NCBI GenBank assembly: GCA_963822145.1
Contig: CAWGGG010000004.1
Span: 496,001 to 560,000 of the forward strand
DNA: 64,000 nucleotides
Direction: 5' to 3'
Origin: UBA5072 sp963822145
Lineage (GTDB): Bacteria; Bacteroidota; Bacteroidia; Bacteroidales; UBA10428
The position numbers were made by a program, and so were the translations under genes. The notes under the pieces were generated by a model, which had not been told where the DNA came from, ran no database searches, and saw only the letters and a list, made by a program, of their open reading frames with translations. The number at the start of each line of letters is the position of its first letter. The first letter of the stretch is position 1. Of this stretch, positions 17,016-27,011 are shown piece by piece.

Positions 17016-19984
17016 ACCACCAGTTTTGCTGCTTTTTGCCTCTGTCCAGATATGATTTGAAGGAAATAAATGCCACTGGCAAAATTCTGAAAATCAAGTG
17101 TTGTCCGATAGTCCGCATTCGGATTAAACAAGGTTTGCCGATAATAAACTTTCCCGTTCATATCCAGCAACTGGATGAAAGTTTCCGGAATATAGTCCTG
17201 TGCCTGAACCGGTGAAATTTCAAGGTTCGCAAGATCCGAAATCGGATTGGGGTAAACATTTATTTTAAAGTCCGGCCTTTGCTCTTGATGTTATCACTGG
17301 GCCCCAATGCATAATTTTTATTGATCTCATTAACAGACAACGCTTTATTATAGATAGCCAAGGAGTAAAAAGGTCCCTTTCCAGGGATCGGTCAGGTCGT
17401 TCTCATTGCCCAATCGCAGGAAGAAATTATTGTTCCAGGTACTGAAATCGCTGGGACGAAAACCTTCTGAGACCTTTTCACTGTTGACATAGAGTTTTTC
17501 GTTTCCTAAGCTGTCACGGATGTATACCACATGTTGCATATTCAGGTAGGTTATGCCTGAAAGCTGGGCAATTTCGGGATAACCTGATTTTGTGGTAGAT
17601 TCTGTCTGCAACCTGACACTGTAGTTGAGGGATTTCTCATCCTGGAGGTTATTGTACTGTTGATCCAGGATAAATCCAATTTCCGAATCATTAATAGCCA
17701 GGGATATAACCCTTGAGTTCAGCGAAAGATTGGGTTCGGCGGGTCTGATCCAGCACTCCATGGTGATCTCCCGCGTTCTTTTTATTTCTGAAATGACTTT
17801 GTTGGCTGTGGTATTCGAAACAATAGCTGTTCCTGATAATATTTCAAGCCGGTTGTTTTCATTCCACTTTACAGCATTGGGCTGAAGAATCCTTAGATCC
17901 AGGGGATTATCATACCCCGACAGATCATATACCACATACTCGGGACTAAAACTAAAATTGTAATAAGCGATCAGCCCATCCATAACACGTTTGGTTTCAA
18001 CAACTGATAACGTGGAGGCAATATTTTTATTACTGGATGCGGAAGTTCCGGTATTGTTAACTGCTTTTACCGTGTAAATATAGGTGGTATTGGAGGAAAG
18101 GCTGTCATCAGTAAAGTTGGTTGTATTGGCCTCCACCATGATATCAACAGTACTGTCGGGAACATTGGCCAGCGTTCGGGTAACGATGAATCCGCTTTCA
18201 TTGGTGGAATTGTCGCTCCATTCAATAGTTATGCTCTTATCGGTATATCCAATACTAGCCAGTTTGCTGGGCGGATTCAGGGGGGCCGCGGGGGCAAGGG
18301 TTTTAACAGCAAGCGAACCGGAATAGGCTGAATAACCTCCGATGCTGTTGTATGCCCTCACTTTATAAGTATAGTTTGTATTGGAAGACAGTCCGTAGTC
18401 CAGATATGTTGTAACGTTGGCACTGACCTTGATCGTTTTGTTCTGACTGGTTGTCGGACCGGTTCTTTCCACTTCATACCAATCCTCGATGAAGGAATTA
18501 TCGGTCCATTTTATTGCAACACTGTTGCCAGTTATCGAAGTGGATGCCAGATTGGTCGGTGTTTTGGGAATGTAATCAGAATTGCTCGGTGGTGTTACGG
18601 GGGGTGTTACGGGTGTTGTTATCTGGCTGGATCCATTTTGCACTGCTGTAAAATTCCCGCAGGTGAAATTCTTTCCGGAACCTGTACCATCGGAGCTATA
18701 GGTGAGATTGAACCCCATGCGGTCTCCTTTACCAGCCTGCCATTCAATGGTAGCCGAATTACTGGCAATATCCACGGAAGTGGGAACGTTGGGATTATTC
18801 TGATCTACTGTTTTAACCAGTGTGCGGTTGGCCCCTGTTCCGCTGTATATTCTCAGGATTTGACCGGAACCGCTGTATGAACTGTAGTTGTAATCGAATT
18901 TGCTAACATTGAGGGTTATCCAGGAAGCTCCGCTTATCTGAATGGTGGAAGTCTGGAATACATCCTCCAGGTTGATGGGCATGGCAAAACCACAATGACT
19001 GGTGATTGTTCCCCTTGCATCGGTATATGTGGTCTCGGTAAATTTATTGGGTACCCTGGGGTGGTAATTGGTAACCCGGGGAGCATATACAAGTCTTCCT
19101 GATTCGCTGGTTCCTGCCCGATAGAAACTGCTGCTCTTCGGATAATACCAGGCCACCATGTTGTCGAACATGGCATATTGAGCCTTTGGACTCGGACTGG
19201 GGCCCCCGAAAAAAGTATTCAGCAGCAGGGCATCAATAAGCCATTCAGGATGCGCTGGTGATGTCATCTGATAATCTGTCTTGCGGAACACCAGTTTCCC
19301 GTTATCAAACATTTCAACAAAACCATTTGCCATATTAGGATCATTGACCCGAAGCCTTATGGTTATCTCACGCCATGTTCCCTTAACTATGGGTGCTATA
19401 TTATTTCCGGCCGGATATCCGTCCCAGTATTCGTGATTATAAAAATATGGATAGGTAAAATATTCACCGTCGTGAAACATCATGAAATAGGTCCATCCGA
19501 CACTGGTGTCAGAAGCCACGTAAGGCACATTGGTATGATTGCCTCCGCTGAACCCTCCGAAGAATTTACCGCCGCCTTCACCGTCGGTAAAACCGTAATC
19601 AAAATTCGGATCCAGATAATATTCCCAGCTGAAATACAGTTCCTTGTACATCGAATCGAGGTATACCCGGTAATTACCCATGCCAGCCATACCACTGATG
19701 TCTCCGGCATCAAAGTTCACCTTGAGGACATTTCCTTTGCCGCTCTGAGATACGATTTGATTCTTAGGATATTCCTGAAACCATCCTGAGGTGATATTCG
19801 GTTTCCAGGGTTCCAGTTCCGTACTGTTGTCCCAGTTCTCCGAAAAAACAACTACTTCACCATTCTGCGCCATTGCAGATATCCCTCCCCATACAAGCAG
19901 GAACAATACAACTATACTGTTAAATATAGTTACGTGGCTTGGTTGATAGGATACTTTCTTTAACTTTGCCCAAGTCATGTTCAT
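17009..19984 (-). pseudogene. Secreted polysaccharide-lyase-like, FN3, LamG protein with T9SS sorting domain; 3' end frameshifted
   Basis: Most of the protein reads as one frame (17348-19984). The last part needs two frame changes, near 17370 and 17270, to reach INVYPNPISDLANL and the T9SS-type end AAKLVVQ, stopping at 17009-17011. Order: signal peptide (about 1-39); a PL14-like beta-sandwich region with GWFQEYPK and FGGFSGG; a second beta-rich region with a Gly-Thr-rich linker; two FN3 domains with WTDNSFIEDWYEVER and WSDNSTNESGF; a concanavalin/LamG-like domain; the C-terminal sorting domain. It is likely a surface or secreted glycan-degrading or glycan-binding protein. Substrate is unknown, and the lyase assignment is by fold-like resemblance only. 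Confidence 0.7.
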
Positions 19985-20142
19985 CCTCTCTTTAGCGTTT
20001 TTAAATTAGTTTAGTTTAACATGGCAGCAAATAGCCAATAACGAGTTTGTTTAATATTTTTGATTAATTAACGAATTTCTTTGACGAATTACTATTTTTT
20101 GGTGACGAATATGCATTTTAAATTAAAACGCAATTTTCGGTC

Positions 20143-20150
20143 CAAAGTTA
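20143..20150 (-). promoter_or_regulatory. Promoter -7 element for the lyase-like T9SS gene (TAACTTTG on minus strand)
   Basis: caaagtta on the plus strand reads TAACTTTG on the minus strand, an exact TAnnTTTG match. It lies about 158 bases before the start of the 19984 gene, implying a long 5' leader if used. Confidence 0.4.
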
Positions 20151-20191
20151 TTCTTTTTCTGATGATATATATCACTCCTTGATAAAATTTT

Positions 20192-21085
20192 ATGGAACAA
20201 AGCATTGCAATAATCATACCAGTTTTTAACGGACTAAAACATTTACAAAAAAATTTACCGGTAATCCTGTATCAGGTTCAGAAAATTAAGGAGTGGAGTT
20301 TCCGGATTGTTGTAACCGATGATCATTCGAGCGACGGCACTACAGCCTGGCTGAACGATCATTACCCTGGTATTGTGGTGATTCAGGGAAACGGATCCCT
20401 ATGGTGGAGCGGAGGCATCAACAGGGGAGTGGAATATGCGTTGAATCATCCGGAATTCCGGTATGTTCTGCTTTGGAACCATGATACCATTTGTTCTGAC
20501 GACTATTTTGAGCAATTGCTTGAAATCATATCGTCATGTGAACCAAATACCATAATTGCCTCCAAGGTATATTTCCTGGCCCGGCCTACCGTCATTTTCA
20601 ACCAGGGTTGTTTCTATAATCCCAGGACCGGTAGGAATATCCAGCACGGATACGGTATTTCCGATAATGAAGCATTCAGCATTCCTGTGAAAGTTGACTG
20701 GACCGGTGGAATGGGTACCTTGATACCGGTTGAGGTCTTTCAGCACACCGGGTTATTTGATGAAAAGAATTTTCCGCAGTATTATGGCGATTGTGATTTC
20801 TTTCTCCGTTCAAAGGGGAAGGGATTTCAGACCATTTCCTATCCTGCTTTGAAAATATGGAACGACAAGTCCAATTCAGGCCTTGAGCACCAGGGGGAGT
20901 GGGGATTATTTTTTAAAACCCTGTACAGCATTAAATCAAACCACAATATTGTGGTTCAGGTAAAGTTTCTTCTCAGGCACGCAACATCTCCCCTTGCTTA
21001 CGCTTACTTCCTGTATGATTTCGGTATACACTTTGGCAGCTTTCTCAAGCACTGGATTATAAGGATTTACAAAAAATCAAGGTAA
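20192..21085 (+). CDS. Family 2 glycosyltransferase (rhamnosyltransferase-like)
   Basis: A 297-residue GT-A fold cytoplasmic enzyme adding a sugar from an NDP donor to the growing lipid-linked oligosaccharide. Seen: N-terminal IIIPVFNGLKHLQ, VVTDDHSSDGT near residue 45, GNGSLWWSGGINRGVE near 70 and the metal-site region LWNHDTI near 100. GNGSLWWSGGxNxG is typical of rhamnosyltransferase-like GT2 proteins, but the donor sugar is not proven. It is followed after nine bases by a YdjC-like deacetylase gene, so the two are probably co-transcribed. Confidence 0.88.
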   Translation: MEQSIAIIIPVFNGLKHLQKNLPVILYQVQKIKEWSFRIVVTDDHSSDGTTAWLNDHYPGIVVIQGNGSLWWSGGINRGVEYALNHPEFRYVLLWNHDTICSDDYFEQLLEIISSCEPNTIIASKVYFLARPTVIFNQGCFYNPRTGRNIQHGYGISDNEAFSIPVKVDWTGGMGTLIPVEVFQHTGLFDEKNFPQYYGDCDFFLRSKGKGFQTISYPALKIWNDKSNSGLEHQGEWGLFFKTLYSIKSNHNIVVQVKFLLRHATSPLAYAYFLYDFGIHFGSFLKHWIIRIYKKSR

Positions 21086-21094
21086 TACAAGCAC

Positions 21095-21865
21095 ATGAAC
21101 CTGATTATCAATGCGGATGATTTTGGCAGGACCGAAGCGATCAACACTGCAATTTTGGACCTGCATAATGCCGGGATCGTTTCAAGTGCTACCATTATGT
21201 CAAATGGCACTTGTTTTGAACATGCGGTTCAGCTGGCCAGGGAAAATCCGAAGCTGGGGGTGGGAGTGCATCTGTGTCTCGACGGTCCCTTTAATGTTGG
21301 ACCGGGTCCATCCTCCGTTATCGAAGCATCAACAGGCCGTTTTTATGAAAAGGACGAGATCATTCAAAGGATTAAGGCTTTCCGGGTAAACCAGGCAGAT
21401 GTTTACAGGGAGTATTGCCTCCAGATTGAAAAGGTAATGGACCATGGCCTGCAGATATCGCACCTGGATCACCACCACCACCTGCACCTGTATTTCCCGG
21501 TTTTAGCTGCTGTTATCCGGGCATCCAAAAAATACCGGATTCCCTATATAAGATCACAGATTATGCTTTTCCCTGAAGAGCGAAGTTTCCTGAACAGGTT
21601 TTACCGTCTTTCTCATCAGCAAATACTTCGTATTTTCAGCCATACCGCGGCCGGCTATTTTGAACCCTGCATCCACAGTGAGTCGGATTATAATCAGGGT
21701 TACTTGCGACTCGAGAGATTGATCAGAGCCAGGGGAGGATGCGCTGAGATCATGTTGCACCCGTTGAACAGCATTGATCCCGAGACTTTGTTTTTCAGGA
21801 GTGAAAAGGTAAAAGTTCTGTTAAAGGAAGTTGTTCTGTTGAATTACAATAACCTGCAGTGTTAA
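21095..21865 (+). CDS. YdjC/ChbG/HpnK-family carbohydrate deacetylase
   Basis: A 256-residue metal-dependent deacetylase-like protein. The N-terminal NADDFGRTEAIN carries the family Asp pair, and HLDHHHHLHLYFP near residue 127 gives the His-rich metal site. YdjC-family enzymes remove acetyl groups from N-acetylated sugars; in glycan loci they often act on lipid-linked or nucleotide sugars. The stop overlaps the stop of the convergent glycosyltransferase: both use the shared TTAA at 21862-21865. It is co-oriented with the GT2 gene before it. Confidence 0.85.
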   Translation: MNLIINADDFGRTEAINTAILDLHNAGIVSSATIMSNGTCFEHAVQLARENPKLGVGVHLCLDGPFNVGPGPSSVIEASTGRFYEKDEIIQRIKAFRVNQADVYREYCLQIEKVMDHGLQISHLDHHHHLHLYFPVLAAVIRASKKYRIPYIRSQIMLFPEERSFLNRFYRLSHQQILRIFSHTAAGYFEPCIHSESDYNQGYLRLERLIRARGGCAEIMLHPLNSIDPETLFFRSEKVKVLLKEVVLLNYNNLQC

Positions 21866-22980
21866 CCCAAGCACTGGATGATCCCGTTTTTGAAATTCCC
21901 CACCATTTGCTCAACCGTGTATACTTTGGCGGAATCTGCACAGGCAGCGATCAACGGAATGTACTTTTTGGTTTGAAGGGTTTCCACCACTGCTTTTACA
22001 TAATCTTCAAAACGGTTGGGGGCGATGATACCATTTTTGCCGGGTTCGAGATAGCCGATCTCGGGGCCGTGTTTGGGCTCATCGGTGGTAATAATGGGTG
22101 TTTCCATGGCAAAGGAATCCAGGATTCCCAGCCCGACACAGCTGGGCATCACCTGAATCGAAGCTATTTTGAAGTATTTGGCACGTTCATTCCCGAACTT
22201 TGGTCCCGCATAGTGGATCCAGTCGTATGCTTTTGTGGCGTCCAGGACTTTATCAGATTCATTTCCCGATCCCAGGAAGATCATGTGGAAATCATGCACC
22301 TGGCTTCGTATGGCTTTGCAGGCTTCCAGGATATAGTCAATTCTTTTCTCGGCGTAAAGGGCTCCGCAATAAATACCCACATTTTCTCCGGTTATGCCGT
22401 AAGTCCTTTTCAGATCGTCCGTTTCAGTGGCGGGGATCCGGTGGTAATACTGCTGCAATGAAACGGTGTCAAAGGCATTCTGCACCACGGTGATCCGCTC
22501 GGCCGGATAGTTATAAGAAATGAGCATATCCCGCACTTCACGGGTATAGGCAAACCACCAGTCACATTGTTTCAGGAACAGTTCTTTGAATTTCTCCTTC
22601 CAATGGTCCGGATCTCCCTGCCGGTTCCGGCCGTGACCCCAGAATGCAAACTTATAGGAGGAAAAACGCCGCATCAACATCAGATAGTAATTGATCAGCA
22701 ACTTGTTAGCCTGTTCCACAATCACCAGATCCTGGTGCTCAAGATATTTCAGGCAGGGTTGCCAGAGCAACTCCGTATTCCCCAACTGCCATAATTTGTT
22801 GGGGACATAGTGAGCCCAGTCAAGATCCACTTCATCCTTCCTCAGGGCGTTTGCATTCAGGCTCTTACCATATACCAACTGAAAGTCGATACCGTCCTTA
22901 TAAAGTTCCTCTTTCAGTTTGTTAAAGAAATCTACCCGGTACTGTGGAAGGAATTTATAAATGATCAATACTTTTTTCAT
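21862..22980 (-). CDS. GT-B-fold glycosyltransferase (GT1/GT4-like)
   Basis: A 372-residue cytoplasmic glycosyltransferase. The N-terminal KVLIIYKFLPQYRVDFFNKL and the C-terminal donor-binding region are GT4-like: NVGIYCGALYAEKRIDYIL near 205, then QVMPSCVGLGILDSFAMETPIITTD near 285 in place of the usual E-x7-E segment. It follows a methyltransferase gene on the same strand after seven bases, so the two probably form an operon that modifies and extends the same glycan. Confidence 0.85.
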   Translation of the reverse strand: MKKVLIIYKFLPQYRVDFFNKLKEELYKDGIDFQLVYGKSLNANALRKDEVDLDWAHYVPNKLWQLGNTELLWQPCLKYLEHQDLVIVEQANKLLINYYLMLMRRFSSYKFAFWGHGRNRQGDPDHWKEKFKELFLKQCDWWFAYTREVRDMLISYNYPAERITVVQNAFDTVSLQQYYHRIPATETDDLKRTYGITGENVGIYCGALYAEKRIDYILEACKAIRSQVHDFHMIFLGSGNESDKVLDATKAYDWIHYAGPKFGNERAKYFKIASIQVMPSCVGLGILDSFAMETPIITTDEPKHGPEIGYLEPGKNGIIAPNRFEDYVKAVVETLQTKKYIPLIAACADSAKVYTVEQMVGNFKNGIIQCLG

Positions 22981-22987
22981 GGGTACA

Positions 22988-23689
22988 CTAAGTAGCTTTT
23001 CTTGCTACGAATAAAAGATTGGGTAAAAAAGTCAGGAAGAGTCGGTACAATAAATTGTTCCCGGGCGTCATCAGTCGGTTCATCCAGTCGGCATAAAGAA
23101 ACTTCATCAGCCAGGGTATTGGCAAATACCGGGTACCAATGGCATTTCCAACATAATAATCTTTAAATACCACGTCGAATCGTTCATTCACCAGCAATTG
23201 ATTCAGGGTGCGCATGGTAAAGGGAATGCTGTGGGTATAGTCGCAGTCAAAAAAGAACCGACCCCAGCGGTAATAGTCAGGACAGGCAATAATAACAAGA
23301 CCTCCCGGTTGAAGCTTGCTGTAAATTTCACTGAGCAGTGTGGATGCTTTGCGTGTATCATCCATGTGTTCAAATACATGCAGGGCAATACATACACTGT
23401 ATTGACCAATAGGCTCAGGCAGCGGGGGGACAAACTGCTGAATGATTTCAAATCCCCTGGTTTTCAACATATCCGATAATTCTGTGCTGGCTTCAAGGCC
23501 CAGGTACTGATAACCGGATTCCCTGGATAGCTCGGCTATATAGCCGTCTCCCGGACCGATTTCCAATACAGCATTGATATTGCTGCAATGCCGGTCGGCC
23601 AGTTTCATAACCTTGGAGGCGAAGTTCTTTTTTAAACGGACGCCGGCAGGGTTCCGCTCTCTTTTGAAAAAATGTTCGTAAAATGACAT
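22988..23689 (-). CDS. Class I SAM-dependent methyltransferase
   Basis: A 233-residue protein with the SAM-binding motif VLEIGPGDGYIAEL near residue 42, an acidic second motif and CIALHVFEHMDDTRK near 100. The C-terminal third has a hydrophobic, possibly membrane-associated stretch (LYRLFLTFLPNLLFVA). Its target is unknown. Position between glycosyltransferase genes suggests O-methylation of a sugar or a lipid-linked intermediate. It is the first gene of a two-gene minus-strand unit with the GT at 21862. Confidence 0.8.
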   Translation of the reverse strand: MSFYEHFFKRERNPAGVRLKKNFASKVMKLADRHCSNINAVLEIGPGDGYIAELSRESGYQYLGLEASTELSDMLKTRGFEIIQQFVPPLPEPIGQYSVCIALHVFEHMDDTRKASTLLSEIYSKLQPGGLVIIACPDYYRWGRFFFDCDYTHSIPFTMRTLNQLLVNERFDVVFKDYYVGNAIGTRYLPIPWLMKFLYADWMNRLMTPGNNLLYRLFLTFLPNLLFVARKAT

Positions 23690-23784
23690 ACCCGTATGAT
23701 TTTAAAAGGCGTAACTGAAAATAATGATTTAACATTCTATCGGATAAGGATTCAAACGTAGAATTTGTTCAAATGTTAGGAAAA

Positions 23785-24810
23785 TTATTGACCAGTTAAC
23801 AGGGTTTTGCGGATGAAGGTGCTGTAATCCTTCCACGAATGGTTCTCACAGAATTCACGGATTTTTTCACTTTTATCTGCTGCTGCGGCTAAAACTTCCG
23901 GTACCAGTTCATTCAGGTGATAAAAATCCCGGTAGGTATAAATCAACCCGATTTCCGCCAGTTCCTTAAATGCGCCAAAATCGGGCCCTATGATAACCGG
24001 CTTATAGATGAGGGTGTCCATAAGGGCACCGCTGCTCAATACACTTGATGGTGCGTAGGTGAACAGGATGATCCTCGACCGGGCTATGTAAAGGTCCAAC
24101 GCTCCGGATGAAATATAATCATCGATGATCTCCACATGGTCACTCCGGTGTTTGTATAGGACGGGCTTCAGCCAATCCTTGGTGATCTTGCCTGCGATCA
24201 GGATCTTATAGCGCCGGAGATCTGACCGGCTGACGTACTCCAGGAAGGTATCAACACCTTTGTACGGAGCAATGGTCCCCCAGATGAGCAGGTCCCAGGT
24301 CTTCTCAACGGAATGGGAAACAGGTTTTAAAGGCAGCACCGGATGATGCATGAATAAAACAGGTTTTGTCTGAAACCCTGAAAGCTCACGCGCCAGGTCT
24401 ACTCCTTCCCGGCTGTGGGTGATAATAAAATCGGCATTGCGGGCAATGAAACGTATGATATATTTTTTCAAGCTTATGCGCACTTCGTAGTGTGATGCTT
24501 TGTTATGAAGGGTCCAGACAATTTTTACCCGGCTGATCCTGAACCAGGTGATCATCATCATAAAAAAAACAACCTGGATTAGATCGCCCTTCCTTCCGGG
24601 GATCTCCTCGGGCCAGTTTAAGAAAATAAAGTCCAGTCTATAAAAATACAGGATCAGATCAAATATCCCTGTTTTCGAGGGTTTCAAACGGTTAAGGATA
24701 TTGAAATCCTCTTCCAGCGCTTCGATACAATGTCCGATATAGGGATTGGGTATGCCACCGGATCGGGAGGTGATGGGATAGATATAGGCTCTGGGCCGGC
24801 CGTCTTTCAT
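23785..24810 (-). CDS. GT-B-fold glycosyltransferase
   Basis: The open frame extends to 24975, but the ATG at 24810 (MKDGRPRAYIYP) gives the expected N-terminus, so about 341 residues are called. Visible: ITHSREGVDLARE near residue 130, LLIWGTIAPYKGVDTFLEY near 175 as the start of the C-terminal Rossmann domain, ILIAGKI near 205, and a glycine-poor variant of the donor loop (VLSSGALMDTLIYKPVIIG) near 270. The family is GT4-like. The sugar is unknown. Confidence 0.78.
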   Translation of the reverse strand: MKDGRPRAYIYPITSRSGGIPNPYIGHCIEALEEDFNILNRLKPSKTGIFDLILYFYRLDFIFLNWPEEIPGRKGDLIQVVFFMMMITWFRISRVKIVWTLHNKASHYEVRISLKKYIIRFIARNADFIITHSREGVDLARELSGFQTKPVLFMHHPVLPLKPVSHSVEKTWDLLIWGTIAPYKGVDTFLEYVSRSDLRRYKILIAGKITKDWLKPVLYKHRSDHVEIIDDYISSGALDLYIARSRIILFTYAPSSVLSSGALMDTLIYKPVIIGPDFGAFKELAEIGLIYTYRDFYHLNELVPEVLAAAADKSEKIREFCENHSWKDYSTFIRKTLLTGQ

Positions 24811-25006
24811 GAGACTGGATTTTAGACCAAAAATAAAGGAAATTAGGCAATTGGAATGGTCAAAATTTTCAACAAATTGATAAAAACATCCCTTATTGCG
24901 ACCAAGCACTGTTTCCCGTCCATTTATGCCTGATATCCTGCTACCAACCGGGATGTAAATGCTCCCTTCTGCCAAACAGCTGTATAGGCTATTAATGCCT
25001 TTTCAC

Positions 25007-25014
25007 TATATTTG
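25007..25014 (+). promoter_or_regulatory. Promoter -7 element (TATATTTG)
   Basis: An exact TAnnTTTG match 14 bases before the GT2 start at 25028. The leader would be very short. Confidence 0.45.
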
Positions 25015-25027
25015 AAAAAAAATCGAT

Positions 25028-25963
25028 ATGATTGATCTATTAACCATCTCATTGCCTGTATATAAACGTACTGAGTATTTTCGCCTTGCTATAGAAAGCG
25101 CCATAAATCAGACGGTTAAGTGTAGAATACTGGTAGTGGATAACAATTCCCCGCATGACGATTTTAAAAAGATCGTTGATTCTTACAACAATCCGCTGAT
25201 TGAATACATCAAGACTTCGGAAACCGTTCCGCAGGATGAGAATTTCAACAACTGCATCCGGTTTACCAAAACACCCTGGATCACCATATTGCATGATGAT
25301 GATTACCTGCATTGCCAGTTTGTGGAGTTGGCCCAGAAAATTCTCGGTAAATACAAGGATGCAATTGGCGGATTCTCTGTCAGGAACCATGTGGATAGCC
25401 AGGAATGGCCTGATGTCAATACGAAAGTGAATCTGACGGAAGACTATCTGGTGGTGAAACCCAGCTATTTCTATTTCAAGCAACTCACACCCTTTCCCGG
25501 TGTGGTTTTTAACCGGGAATTGGGATTGAAACTCAATGGCTACAATGTTTCTCTTCATCCCATTGCCGACCTTGACTTTTGGAGGCGTCTCTCGGAAAAT
25601 TCCACCATGCTGTACGTGAGCCAAACGTTAGCCTATTACAGGATCTCACCCAATCAATCCACCAACCGGCTTATTGATGATATGATCAATAATGTTTACC
25701 GCTATCGCCTGAATCTGATCAGGGAGCGAAAAGTGAAAAATAATTTTCTTACACGCCTGGGTGTGGAATATGTCAGGATTACCGGCATACAGTTCTTTCT
25801 GAATCAGTATCCTCACATCCGGATAACCAGCGATTATCCCAATTACAGTTGTCTGAAATTTACCCGTTTTCTGATGAAATTGCCGTTGTTCAGCCGTTTT
25901 ATGGACTGGTATGTTAATAAACTTTGCTTTGGTTCGGCATTGCCTTCTATCATAAGCCGTTAA
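25028..25963 (+). CDS. Family 2 glycosyltransferase
   Basis: A 311-residue GT-A enzyme: SLPVYKRTEYFRLAIESA at the N-terminus, ILVVDNNSPHDDF near residue 36 and the metal-binding HDDDY near 94. The C-terminal part has RRLSENSTM and an Arg/Lys-rich end that may contact the membrane. It is followed after 37 bases by a broken acyltransferase gene on the same strand, suggesting a glycan-decorating unit. Confidence 0.87.
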   Translation: MIDLLTISLPVYKRTEYFRLAIESAINQTVKCRILVVDNNSPHDDFKKIVDSYNNPLIEYIKTSETVPQDENFNNCIRFTKTPWITILHDDDYLHCQFVELAQKILGKYKDAIGGFSVRNHVDSQEWPDVNTKVNLTEDYLVVKPSYFYFKQLTPFPGVVFNRELGLKLNGYNVSLHPIADLDFWRRLSENSTMLYVSQTLAYYRISPNQSTNRLIDDMINNVYRYRLNLIRERKVKNNFLTRLGVEYVRITGIQFFLNQYPHIRITSDYPNYSCLKFTRFLMKLPLFSRFMDWYVNKLCFGSALPSIISR

Positions 25964-26000
25964 CTGAACTCTTCCCAAACCGTCACCTCTTCCATTTACC

Positions 26001-27006
26001 ATGAAAAAAAGGGAATTCCTCAATTATATCAATAGTTTCAGGGGCTTTGCCATGCTGCTGATTGTGGCGGTACACATCATTTACCTGATAACGGATTCGG
26101 CGCCCAGGGAATATGAATTCCTCCGGGTTTCACTGGCCAACAGTTCGATACTCTTTATCTTCATTTCGGGCTATCTCTTTCAGTATCTGATCGATGATTA
26201 TACCTATACCATGTATCTGAAAAAGAAGTTCAGCAATGTTATCATGCCGTACATCATCATGTCGGTACCGGCAATATTATTGCTGTTGATCCGTCCGGAT
26301 TGGCGTGATACCGGCTGGATCATGACGGAATCCTTCCAGCAAAAGCCGGTGATTTTGCAGGTAATGCTGCTTTACATTACCGGTTCGCACAGGCGCGGTG
26401 TTGGTTCATTCCCATGATTGCCATTTTCTATCTGGTTTCCCCTTTATTTTTGAAACTGGATAAACACCCCAGGTTTTATCTGCTGGTACCGGGCCTGATT
26501 GTTATAGCGCTTATCGTTGATCGTCCATCGTTAAACAACAATTCCCTGCAGTCTTTCGTGTATTTCCTGCCAGTCTATCTCCTGGGCATGAACGCTTCAC
26601 ACTATAGACAGGAGTATATGGATATTCTCAGGAAATACTGGGTATTCCTGCTGATCATAGCGATCTCGCTTTCTGTTGTGGCGTTTTACAGGGAGGAAGT
26701 CACCTACCTGCAGAAGATCTCGGTTACCTACCTGATCCTGCTGTTGTTCTCCGTGATCAAATCCAGGCGTTTTGACAGCGCATTGGGATTGGTTGCCCAA
26801 TACAAGTTTAAATCTGGTCATCCACAAATATGTGATCATCTTTGTCACCATCCTGTATGCCAAGCTGCAGATAGCGGATATCATGCATTCGGGGAACTAT
26901 TGGCCTGATCTTTACCTTTTTACTGGTAATCACCCTGAGCATATTGTTCCTGTGGCCTGTCAAGCTCGTATTCAGGAGGCACAGCAGGCTAATATGCGGT
27001 TGTTAG
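26001..27006 (+). pseudogene. Acyltransferase-3 (OafA/OatA-like) integral membrane protein broken by frameshifts
   Basis: Members transfer acetyl or other acyl groups to sugars across the inner membrane. Pieces: 26001 to about 26390, with NSFRGFAMLLIVAVHI (family RxF and the catalytic-type His in the first helix); 26414 to about 26815, with YLVSPLFLK and YFLPVYLLGM; about 26810-26890 in a third frame (LVIHKYVIIFVTILYAKLQ); and a last frame ending LSILFLWPVKLVF at the TAG 27004-27006. Three shifts are needed, near 26395, 26812 and 26900. Together they give about 330 residues and roughly ten membrane helices, close to the family norm. The product is probably inactive unless the shifts are sequence errors. 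Confidence 0.75.
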
Positions 27007-27011
27007 TTTCT

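Noticed and set aside
21859..22461. 200-residue plus-strand open frame opposite the glycosyltransferase
   Set aside because: Antisense shadow with no motif; the minus-strand gene has clear GT4-like features.
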